From: Paludibacter sp.
Lineage (GTDB): Bacteria > Bacteroidota > Bacteroidia > Bacteroidales > Paludibacteraceae
Reading direction: 5' to 3'
NCBI GenBank assembly: GCA_028705705.1
Contig: JAQWCZ010000050.1
Location: 1-10,546 of the forward strand
DNA length: 10,546 nucleotides
This document shows, one piece after another, positions 1 to 6,603 of the stretch. The notes under the pieces were generated by a model, which saw only the letters and a program-made list of their open reading frames with translations, searched no databases and was not told the DNA's origin. How positions within the stretch are numbered: the stretch's first letter is position 1; every line of letters starts with the position of its first letter. Made by a program: the position numbers and the translations under genes.

Positions 1-681
1 ATTAGCTGCAAACGCATAACCTTTTTGTTTCATAACTTCAACCATATCTTTTTCATCAGACCGGTTTCGCCAGTATTTCATCCCACCGCCAGCTATATAA
101 TCAATATTACTTGCAGGATATTGACTGACAATTTCTTCGGCGAGGTCTCTATCAGTTTGATGCGCAGCAAAAGCAGCAGGTGTTGCATCATTGAGCCGGC
201 AAACAACAGTGATACCGGTTTTTTTACCTGCTTTTACAGCATAATCTATGATTGTTGTTAAAGGATTTCCTAAAGTGTCGACACCAACCACGTAATTATT
301 GGTTTTTTTTCCGGTTGCAATGGCAGTTCCTGCCGCTCCCGAATCGGTAATAAGTCGGTTGTGACTGTATGTTTTGGAAAGACCTACTACCGGAAAATTA
401 TCCAGATTAAGTTTACCCTGATTGGCAACCCAGGCTGAACTTATGTGAGAAAGCCCCATGCCGTCGCCAATGATTAAGATTACATTTTTTACTTTTCCTC
501 CTTGTGATGCTTTGATTTGAACCGTTTGATGTGGATGTTGGTTTTGATAAACAGCATCCTTAGCAAGATGGTTCTTTGCATATTTTGATAAATTTCGTGT
601 GTTTTCAGGTTGCTGTGAAAATACACTGTTAACCTGAAAAACAACAATTAAAATAATGTATATGTATTGGAGAAATTTCAT
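1..681 (-). CDS. Alkaline phosphatase, PhoA family (3' end cut by window edge)
   Basis: Phosphate monoester hydrolase, probably periplasmic. The frame is open from an ATG at 681 to base 1 (227 residues), so the C-terminal half lies outside. Residues 1-22 form a signal peptide with a hydrophobic core and a likely SpI cut after VFS; there is no lipobox. The motif NVILIIGDGMG (66-76) carries the metal-binding Asp73. ITDSGAAGTA (111-120) holds the nucleophile Ser114, like Asp101-Ser102-Ala103 of E. coli PhoA. DATPAAFAAHQTDR (165-178) aligns without gaps to E. coli PhoA 153-166, keeping the equivalents of Asp153, Thr155 and the phosphate-binding Arg166. The remaining metal ligands (equivalents of Asp327, His331, Asp369, His370, His412) cannot be checked. 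The start lies three bases after the stop of the upstream SusD-like gene, so co-transcription and translational coupling are likely. The family call is firm; a role in glycan dephosphorylation is inferred from context. Confidence 0.93.
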   Translation of the reverse strand, partial: MKFLQYIYIILIVVFQVNSVFSQQPENTRNLSKYAKNHLAKDAVYQNQHPHQTVQIKASQGGKVKNVILIIGDGMGLSHISSAWVANQGKLNLDNFPVVGLSKTYSHNRLITDSGAAGTAIATGKKTNNYVVGVDTLGNPLTTIIDYAVKAGKKTGITVVCRLNDATPAAFAAHQTDRDLAEEIVSQYPASNIDYIAGGGMKYWRNRSDEKDMVEVMKQKGYAFAAN

Positions 682-684
682 TTT

Positions 685-2370
685 TTAGTAATCAGGATTT
701 TGAGCAATACCACTAACCGATGTTTCATCGAATGGAATAGGGTAAATAACTTTATTATCGTTGTAGTTTATAATTTCCCAGGTATGTACACCGGCATATT
801 CCCTGTTCAGGTTTTTCTTGTTCCTGTAAACGTCCAGGGTACGATGACCTTCGAATGCCAGTTCGAGATGCCTTTCTTCCAATACCACATCTAATACATT
901 ATTATATCCCTGCATGTTAGTGGTACTGAAAAGTTGGTTTCCCGATAATCCGGCTCGCCTTCTGATAATATTCACATCAGCCAATGCATTTGATTCTTTT
1001 CCGGGAATATTGGCATACGCTTCAGCACGGTTGAGGATAACTTCCGCCCATCGGATCATCACAGGAGAACTCAACATCGGATCGCCATCCTGGTAAGAAT
1101 ATTTTGTAATATAATACAAAGGAAATGAGTTTCGGTGTTGCATTTTTTTCGTCAACCTGACTTGTGTCTTTATCCCGTTCAGCATGATGAAGTGTTTTGC
1201 ATTTCCTCCTGCATTTTCTGTTTGGACTGTAATTTTTTGATTATTATCGTCCATAAAATAAAATTGATTTGTCAGGTCTTTTTCAACATCAATGATGTTG
1301 TTGGATCGGGCGTCTCTGTAATCAGAACCAGGCATAGGATATCGAATCATCCATTTATTTTCATCCAGATATTGAGGTAGTACAAAACCATATCGAATAT
1401 CATTGAGATTTTTTTCATATAAATCATTCAGGAGATCGGATGAAAAGACTTCACCCCATCCAATGCCATCGTTTAAATACATTGAACCGATGTTGGATTG
1501 ACCTTGTGAATCGTAACTGGTCATGGCAACAGCCCATAATGTTTCTTTTGAATTCAGGGCATTTTTGAAATAGTCAGGGAAATTGCTTGTAGATTCGAGT
1601 TTGCTTTCAGGTGTTGCACCATCAAGCATCTCATCGACCAGGTCAATTACTTCCTGATATTTACCCATGTGTAGATATACCCTGGTAAGAAGTCCCTGAG
1701 CAGCTTCCCTGGAGGCGTATCCTGCATTTCCTCTTCTGGTTCCATGTTGCATCAATTCGATCGCATCAATCAAATCTCTTTCAATCTGATCATATACTTC
1801 ACCGACCGTGGCTCTTTTTGTATTCTGAATTACAGCACTATTGCGAATCACAATCCCGGGATTTTCTCTGCCATAAGAATAAGGACTCGCGTAGAGATTG
1901 ACAAGTTGCAGGTGTACAATGGCTCTTAAAAAGAGATTTTCACCTTTCAGGTAATCAAGTTCTTCAGATGTCCCGTTTTCTATGGCATCAATGACAAAAT
2001 TAGCTCCGTAGATTATTTTATATCCAGACCACCACACATAAGAAACATTTTGTAAGGAAGCACTTCTTTCATAAGTATATGCCTGAAAAAGCGTGGATGT
2101 AGTTCTTCCTGATACGACGATTTCATCACTTGAATATTCGGCCATCTCATATTGTCTTCTTAAATAAGAGTAGGAAGATGACGTAGTTCCTTTGTACTCA
2201 AGAGGATCTTTAAACATAGAATAATTACCATCAGTTGCATAAACCAATCCGTTGTATGAATCTTTGAGCGCTCCCGCAGTTGACTCATCAGAAGGAAAAT
2301 AATCAAGATTACATGCAGTGACTAATCCTATTATGAAAATGATTAAAAATAATTTCTTTATGTATTTCAT
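685..2370 (-). CDS. SusD/RagB-family outer-membrane lipoprotein (second copy, SusD2)
   Basis: Surface glycan-binding lipoprotein of the SusD family, 561 aa, a usual length. A SpII signal ends in LVTAC with the lipidated Cys20. The N-terminal TPR-like region includes GTRRGNAGYASREAAQGLL. The C-terminal RagB/SusD signature is clear: RWAEVILNRAEAYA, then LEERHLELAFEGHR. The protein ends in QNPDY, a typical SusD ending. It is closely paralogous to the SusD-like protein at 4890-6569: long blocks match, and by eye well over half of aligned residues are identical, including SMYLNDG-GWGEVFSSD and KMQ-RNSFP-YY-TK-SYQDGDPML. It has no adjacent SusC; it lies 32 bases after the DUF4874/DUF4832 gene and three bases before the phosphatase. 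It may be an alternative lid for the single SusC or a stand-alone surface glycan-binding protein; the sequence does not decide between these. The start is supported by the complete signal peptide. Confidence 0.95.
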   Translation of the reverse strand: MKYIKKLFLIIFIIGLVTACNLDYFPSDESTAGALKDSYNGLVYATDGNYSMFKDPLEYKGTTSSSYSYLRRQYEMAEYSSDEIVVSGRTTSTLFQAYTYERSASLQNVSYVWWSGYKIIYGANFVIDAIENGTSEELDYLKGENLFLRAIVHLQLVNLYASPYSYGRENPGIVIRNSAVIQNTKRATVGEVYDQIERDLIDAIELMQHGTRRGNAGYASREAAQGLLTRVYLHMGKYQEVIDLVDEMLDGATPESKLESTSNFPDYFKNALNSKETLWAVAMTSYDSQGQSNIGSMYLNDGIGWGEVFSSDLLNDLYEKNLNDIRYGFVLPQYLDENKWMIRYPMPGSDYRDARSNNIIDVEKDLTNQFYFMDDNNQKITVQTENAGGNAKHFIMLNGIKTQVRLTKKMQHRNSFPLYYITKYSYQDGDPMLSSPVMIRWAEVILNRAEAYANIPGKESNALADVNIIRRRAGLSGNQLFSTTNMQGYNNVLDVVLEERHLELAFEGHRTLDVYRNKKNLNREYAGVHTWEIINYNDNKVIYPIPFDETSVSGIAQNPDY

Positions 2371-2402
2371 TGTATTATATTTACTACAATGTATTTGTTG
2401 TG

Positions 2403-3794
2403 TTATTGCACTGTTATAGTGTGTATTTTATTGTATCCTGTTGTTTCATCCCATACATTTTCGTTGGCTAAACGAATGCTGTATTCAGAACGTCCATACA
2501 AAGTTGGTTTTGGATCCGGCAGATGTAGGTAAATATCAAATTCTTTCCCGGACATTTGAGTTGATAAGTTATGTTTTATGGAGATAGTATATTCCCCGCC
2601 CGCAAACCAGTATCTTGGATCACTGTCGGGTTTTACCACATATTTTTCATTTTTATCTGATTTTGAAACAAAAATCAGTTCCAGTCCGCGAGGATTGGCA
2701 GGTGCAGCAAATCCAACATTTTTCACATTGATTTTGGCTACAAATTCTTTTCCTGCTTTCGGGGATGGTGTAAATTTACCTTCAGTAAGTACAAAGCGAT
2801 AGCCCAAACGACGGGCAATTTCATCAAAACAACCTTCACTTCTCCAGTTGCCAAGGACTGTACCATGATAACCTGAGTTGAGGTAGGACCAATGGAAGTT
2901 TTCCATTTGAGCCAGTGCATTTTCGCAGGTTGAATAAGCTGATACGCCACAAGTTTCTCCACCCATTACAACGTATTTGGAATCTGCATGCCAGAATTCC
3001 CGCTGGCTGTTACTTGAAAAAGTTCCATAATCATTAGAACTGGCTAAAAAACAATCGTTATGTGCAGCTATCCGGGATAAATTGGAGCCATTATAAGCTG
3101 TAAGTACTGAAATTGTATCAGCAAAGGTTATGTCAAAGCATTTTAATTTAAATTGAGGGGTACGAACACAAATCATACGCTCTTGTGGTAATGCGGTGAG
3201 TAATGCATCTAATACTGCACGACGTGGAGCATAATCTGCTGGAGAACTTAGGGTCATGCCAAAATTGGAAGTATAATACCATTCACCCCATACGCCTACA
3301 AAACCGGCTTCCATTACATAGATGACATCGGCATATTCCTGTAAAATTGGAGCAACTTGTTGGATGTGTTGTAATACAATTTCCTGAGGAGCATCCCAGG
3401 GTTTGTCATTTTCACTGGATACGTATGCGAAACGAAGGACACATTTATTTCCACCTTCACGTAAAGCTTTCATGTTGGTTTCAATACGGGCAAGATATTC
3501 CGGTGGTATGGGTTTGTCGCGATAATCGGTCAGATAATATAATGTTAAGAACAAGCTTCTTCCTAATGTTCTTTGTGCTGCTACAGCAGAGGCTGTTAAT
3601 ACATTTGTGTTTCCAGACCTGAAAGATTGATTATTATAAAATCCCCTTTCCGGATTGATGAAATCTTCAAATGATTCTGTGTAGGATACTTTCGTCAACA
3701 ATTCATCTTCATCAACCGGAGGTTTTTTATCACAAGATAACAGGGTAAATACAACTATAAAACCCAGGAAAGTGCAGAATAATTTGATTTTCAT
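2403..3794 (-). CDS. DUF4874/DUF4832 domain lipoprotein, putative glycan-active
   Basis: A 463-aa lipoprotein with a SpII signal ending in LLSC (Cys21), followed by an acidic stretch (DEDE at 28-31) that could favour surface export. The N-terminal part (about 40-220) fits DUF4874: INPERGFY at 46-53, LFLTLYYLTDYRDKPIP at 81-97, KCVLRFAY at 117-124 and the acidic-aromatic motif EAGFVGVWGEW at 162-172. The later part fits DUF4832, with HNDCFLASSNDYGTF and a beta-rich, Ig-like C-terminus beginning near FTPSPKAGKEF. Alternating beta strands and helices with conserved Glu and Trp suggest a TIM-barrel fold of glycoside-hydrolase type, with Glu162 and Glu171 as candidate catalytic residues; this is inference, and I know of no settled biochemical activity for the family. 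It lies between a likely terminator or attenuator upstream and SusD2 downstream, among PUL genes, which favours binding or cleavage of polysaccharide at the surface. The start is preceded by an A-rich stretch typical of Bacteroidota. Confidence 0.88.
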   Translation of the reverse strand: MKIKLFCTFLGFIVVFTLLSCDKKPPVDEDELLTKVSYTESFEDFINPERGFYNNQSFRSGNTNVLTASAVAAQRTLGRSLFLTLYYLTDYRDKPIPPEYLARIETNMKALREGGNKCVLRFAYVSSENDKPWDAPQEIVLQHIQQVAPILQEYADVIYVMEAGFVGVWGEWYYTSNFGMTLSSPADYAPRRAVLDALLTALPQERMICVRTPQFKLKCFDITFADTISVLTAYNGSNLSRIAAHNDCFLASSNDYGTFSSNSQREFWHADSKYVVMGGETCGVSAYSTCENALAQMENFHWSYLNSGYHGTVLGNWRSEGCFDEIARRLGYRFVLTEGKFTPSPKAGKEFVAKINVKNVGFAAPANPRGLELIFVSKSDKNEKYVVKPDSDPRYWFAGGEYTISIKHNLSTQMSGKEFDIYLHLPDPKPTLYGRSEYSIRLANENVWDETTGYNKIHTITVQ

Positions 3795-3854
3795 TTTATT
3801 GTTTTTTCAGTGTTAGTAATAATTGGAAGATTATTGAAACTGTCGATAAAAGGA

Positions 3855-3905
3855 AAACGATGCAGGTATTATCGTGGTAATACCATGCTTTTACCTGCAT
3901 CGTTT
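3855..3905 (-). terminator. Stem-loop with U-rich tail: likely intrinsic terminator or attenuator
   Basis: Perfect 14-bp inverted repeat: AAACGATGCAGGTA at 3855-3868 pairs with TACCTGCATCGTTT at 3892-3905, around a 23-base loop. Read on the minus strand, the stem begins 22 bases after the stop of the PKD lipoprotein gene and is followed at once by TCCTTTTAT, so the RNA ends in a stem plus a U-rich run. The plus strand also has a T-rich tail (ATTTTTAATT), so it could work both ways. A second hairpin, GGTATTA (3865-3871) with TAATACC (3878-3884), shares four bases with the long stem, so the two full forms compete. Because genes continue on the same strand, partial termination within an operon is more plausible than a full end. 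Confidence 0.75.
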
Positions 3906-3927
3906 ATTTTTAATTAGCTGAATTTGA

Positions 3928-4809
3928 TTAATTCAATTTTACAGTTAACAACGGAGCTTTTGTTTCAGCATCTGCAGCAGCAGTTGGTAATGAACCAGTT
4001 TCTGCCCAGTCAGCATTAGATGAGAAAATTCCGAATCCAATTTCATTTGCTAATGTGGTTGGAATCATTTCACGTACAATGCTACCTTCGAGTTCTACAA
4101 TAGTTCCACTTACGGTTTTGATTTCTGACATAGAAACAATGCCGCTACCTGCCGGCACAGCTTCTACCCATGCCCAACCATCTTGTGGAGATGTTGCAGG
4201 CCAGTTAAATACAGTTGCATCACCCATAGCCTGATCAACAAATCCTTCAATCAGATAATCAGCACCACAGGGATCCCATAACCAGGAGTTACCACCGGTG
4301 GTTGCGTTGTTATCTGTGTTCATGAAAATGTCGAGTGGAGCAACATGTGCCTGATCCATCTTTATATAGAAGAAAATGAAATTTTCATCAGCACATACTT
4401 TCATTTCTTTCAGAGCAGTTAAACTGGCACCATTAGGCAATGTAGTTGATGCCAATTTGTTTGCAGGAACTTCATTCCAATCAGAAAATACACCATCTAA
4501 TTGAATCAATGGTTTTGTTAATGAAATTTCTTCAGTTACAGTTTTACTTTCATCACCGTTTTTAGCTGTCAGGGTAACGGTATAGTCCCCTGCTTCAGCA
4601 TAGGTGTGAACAGGATTAGCTTCTGTTGAAGTTGTTTCATCTCCAAAATCCCAAACATACGAAGTCGCATCTTTGGATGTGTTTGTAAAGGTAACAGTGA
4701 GATCTTCTGCTTCATAAGTAAATGAAGCGGTAGGAATCACTGCTTTTTCGCAAGCAAAAGCGATAAATGCGATTGCAACAAAAACTGAAAATTTAAAAAC
4801 TTTTCTCAT
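3928..4809 (-). CDS. PKD-domain lipoprotein with CBM9/DOMON-like C-terminal region, putative surface glycan-binding protein
   Basis: A 293-aa lipoprotein. The SpII signal ends in IAFAC (Cys20). Residues about 27-98 are one PKD domain, with TASFTY at the start, the core YVWDFGD at 51-57, the HTYAEAGDYTVTLTA strand at 68-82, and a last strand near 90-98. After a short linker, LDGVFSDW (104-111) opens a region resembling the CBM9/DOMON-like sandwich of outer-membrane glycan-binding proteins, with IFFYIKMDQ, FMNTDNNATTGG (possible metal-binding loop) and aromatic-rich DGWAWVEAV. No catalytic motif is seen. It lies directly after the SusC-SusD1 pair, where SusE/SusF or surface glycan-binding proteins are normally found, so it probably supplies extra glycan binding on the cell surface. 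A likely terminator or attenuator follows 22 bases after its stop. The PKD call is firm; the fold of the C-terminal region is less certain. Confidence 0.9.
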   Translation of the reverse strand: MRKVFKFSVFVAIAFIAFACEKAVIPTASFTYEAEDLTVTFTNTSKDATSYVWDFGDETTSTEANPVHTYAEAGDYTVTLTAKNGDESKTVTEEISLTKPLIQLDGVFSDWNEVPANKLASTTLPNGASLTALKEMKVCADENFIFFYIKMDQAHVAPLDIFMNTDNNATTGGNSWLWDPCGADYLIEGFVDQAMGDATVFNWPATSPQDGWAWVEAVPAGSGIVSMSEIKTVSGTIVELEGSIVREMIPTTLANEIGFGIFSSNADWAETGSLPTAAADAETKAPLLTVKLN

Positions 4810-4832
4810 GACTTTGTTTTTTTAATTGTTAG

Positions 4833-4848
4833 TAAATAAATAAATAAA
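4833..4848. repeat. Short TAAA tetranucleotide run upstream of the PKD lipoprotein gene
   Basis: Four exact TAAA units lie in the 80-base spacer between SusD1 and the PKD gene. On the coding strand this is a TTTA run 24 bases before the start codon. Four units are too few to claim phase variation; it may only reflect AT-rich leader composition. I saw no strong hairpin or consensus promoter in this spacer. Confidence 0.35.
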
Positions 4849-4889
4849 ATAATTGATTGTTGTTTATTACATATGATAATTTAGTGTAA

Positions 4890-6569
4890 TTACGGATTTT
4901 GTTCAATTCCACTTACTGATATTTCATCAAATGGAATGGGATATTGGATTTTATTGTTATCGTAGTTGACTATTTCCCAGGGTTGTACACCAGCATATTT
5001 TCTGTCCATGTTCTTTTTGTTGCGATACAGGTCGAACATGCGATGACCTTCGAATGCCAATTCCAACCTACGTTCATCTAACACCACATCCAAGACATTT
5101 GTATAACCTTTCGCGCCCATATTGGATGTTGTAAATAGTTCATTACCTGATAATCCAGCACGGGTACGTAATACATTTACATCAGCCAGTGCATCGGCTT
5201 CTTTGCCGGCGGTTTTCGCATAAGCTTCAGCTCTGTTCAGAATAACTTCTGCCCAACGCAACATGACCGGTGAATTCAGCATCGGATCTCCATCCTGATA
5301 GGAGAACTTGGTAACATAATACATAGGGAATGAATTCCGGTTTTGCATTTTCTGCGTAAGACGAACCGGTTGTTTTTGTCCATTCAGCAGAATGTATTTT
5401 TGTTCGTATCCATTCACAAGTTCTGTTTCTACATTGACTTTTTTACCTCCATCTGTATAGTAGTACTTATTTGTAATGGGGTCTAAAGTGACATCCTTTA
5501 ATTCATTGCCACGGGAATCATCATCCGGATTTGCCACCGGATATGAAATCATGTAACCGGGAGTTGTATGATATTTGGGTTTTACAAAATAGGAATACCG
5601 CACATCATTAGGATATCGCTCATACAAGCTATTCAAAGGATCGGAAGAAAAAACTTCACCCCATCCCATGCCGTCATTCAAATACATGGAAGCAATGGAT
5701 GACTGACCCCTGGTTTCCAGCGCAGTATGTGCAATAGCCCATAATGTTTCGTTTGAAGTCAGGGTATTTGCAAAATAGTTTTGGAAATTTGCTTTAGATT
5801 CCAGTTTAGATGCCGGACTTGCGTTATTAAGCATTTCATTAACCAGCGTAATTACTTCTTGATTCTTTTCCATATAAAGATATACCCTGGATAATAATCC
5901 CTGTGCTGCTTCTTTTGAAGCATAGCCGGCATTACCACGGCGCGTACCATTACTCATCAGCCGAATTGCTTCTTTCAGGTCTGCCTCAATTTGATCGTAC
6001 ACTTGTCCAACGGTAGCGCGTGTTGTGTTTGCCGTATTAGTGCTGGTTCTCAAAACAATACCTTGGTTATCTCTTCCGTGAGAATAGGGTTTCGCATATA
6101 AAGTCACCAAATTCAGGTGAGCAATGGCACGGATAAAATAATTCTCACCTTTGATGTAGTCTGATTCTGTTGAAGCTCCATCAACAACGGATTCAATTAC
6201 TGAATTAGCTCCAAATATAATCCGATAGGATAACCACCAGAAAGTACTTACATTTTTAAGTGTAGGATTAGTCCTGTAAACAGTAGCATCATAGAGTACG
6301 TCGGTAGTTCTGCCTGAAAGGCAGATGTTATCACTCGGAAATTCAGCCATTTGCATATAATGGCGGATATAAGAATTCCCTCCGGAGTACAGTCCTTTGT
6401 ATTCATATTCATCTTTGAACATGGAGTAATTTCCATCTGTGATGTACACAGCTCCACCCGGATCTTCTGCCAATTGTTCCGGAGTCATAGCATCAGACGG
6501 GAAGAAGTCCAAATCACAAGCTGTTACTAAAAACAACAGTGAAATAAAATATATAATTTTTCTTTTCAT
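4890..6569 (-). CDS. SusD/RagB-family outer-membrane lipoprotein (SusC partner, SusD1)
   Basis: Glycan-binding lid of the SusC transporter, 559 aa. A SpII signal ends in LVTAC with Cys18. The N-terminal TPR-like region contains GTRRGNAGYASKEAAQGLL; the C-terminal RagB/SusD domain shows LRWAEVILNRAEAYA (from about 437) and LDERRLELAFEGHRMFDLYR (from about 497). It starts 34 bases after the SusC stop, the classical pair order, so the two are expected to form the SusCD complex in the outer membrane. It is a close paralogue of the SusD at 685-2370. It ends abruptly at EQNP, whereas the paralogue ends AQNPDY: the usual last two residues are missing because a TAA follows the proline codon. This small loss is unlikely to abolish function. 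The SpII signal and the A/T-rich leader support the ATG at 6569. Confidence 0.97.
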   Translation of the reverse strand: MKRKIIYFISLLFLVTACDLDFFPSDAMTPEQLAEDPGGAVYITDGNYSMFKDEYEYKGLYSGGNSYIRHYMQMAEFPSDNICLSGRTTDVLYDATVYRTNPTLKNVSTFWWLSYRIIFGANSVIESVVDGASTESDYIKGENYFIRAIAHLNLVTLYAKPYSHGRDNQGIVLRTSTNTANTTRATVGQVYDQIEADLKEAIRLMSNGTRRGNAGYASKEAAQGLLSRVYLYMEKNQEVITLVNEMLNNASPASKLESKANFQNYFANTLTSNETLWAIAHTALETRGQSSIASMYLNDGMGWGEVFSSDPLNSLYERYPNDVRYSYFVKPKYHTTPGYMISYPVANPDDDSRGNELKDVTLDPITNKYYYTDGGKKVNVETELVNGYEQKYILLNGQKQPVRLTQKMQNRNSFPMYYVTKFSYQDGDPMLNSPVMLRWAEVILNRAEAYAKTAGKEADALADVNVLRTRAGLSGNELFTTSNMGAKGYTNVLDVVLDERRLELAFEGHRMFDLYRNKKNMDRKYAGVQPWEIVNYDNNKIQYPIPFDEISVSGIEQNP

Positions 6570-6603
6570 ACGTTTAAACTATTATAATCATTCATGTTAA
6601 AAA

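Noticed and set aside
25..261. 78-codon plus-strand open frame at the left edge
   Set aside because: It lies opposite the alkaline phosphatase, whose motifs are clear in the minus-strand frame.
2371..2402. Possible promoter or operator (TACAATGTA) between the DUF4832 and SusD2 genes
   Set aside because: The arms are four bases, there is no promoter consensus, and the spacer is short, as expected inside an operon.
3347..3622. 91-codon plus-strand open frame opposite the DUF4874/DUF4832 gene
   Set aside because: No domain, no signal or neighbour support; it is a shadow of the well-supported minus-strand gene. The same holds for the other short plus-strand frames in the window.
6572..6579. GTTTAAAC palindrome between SusC and SusD1
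   Set aside because: Only eight bases and AT-rich; expected by chance and without further context.
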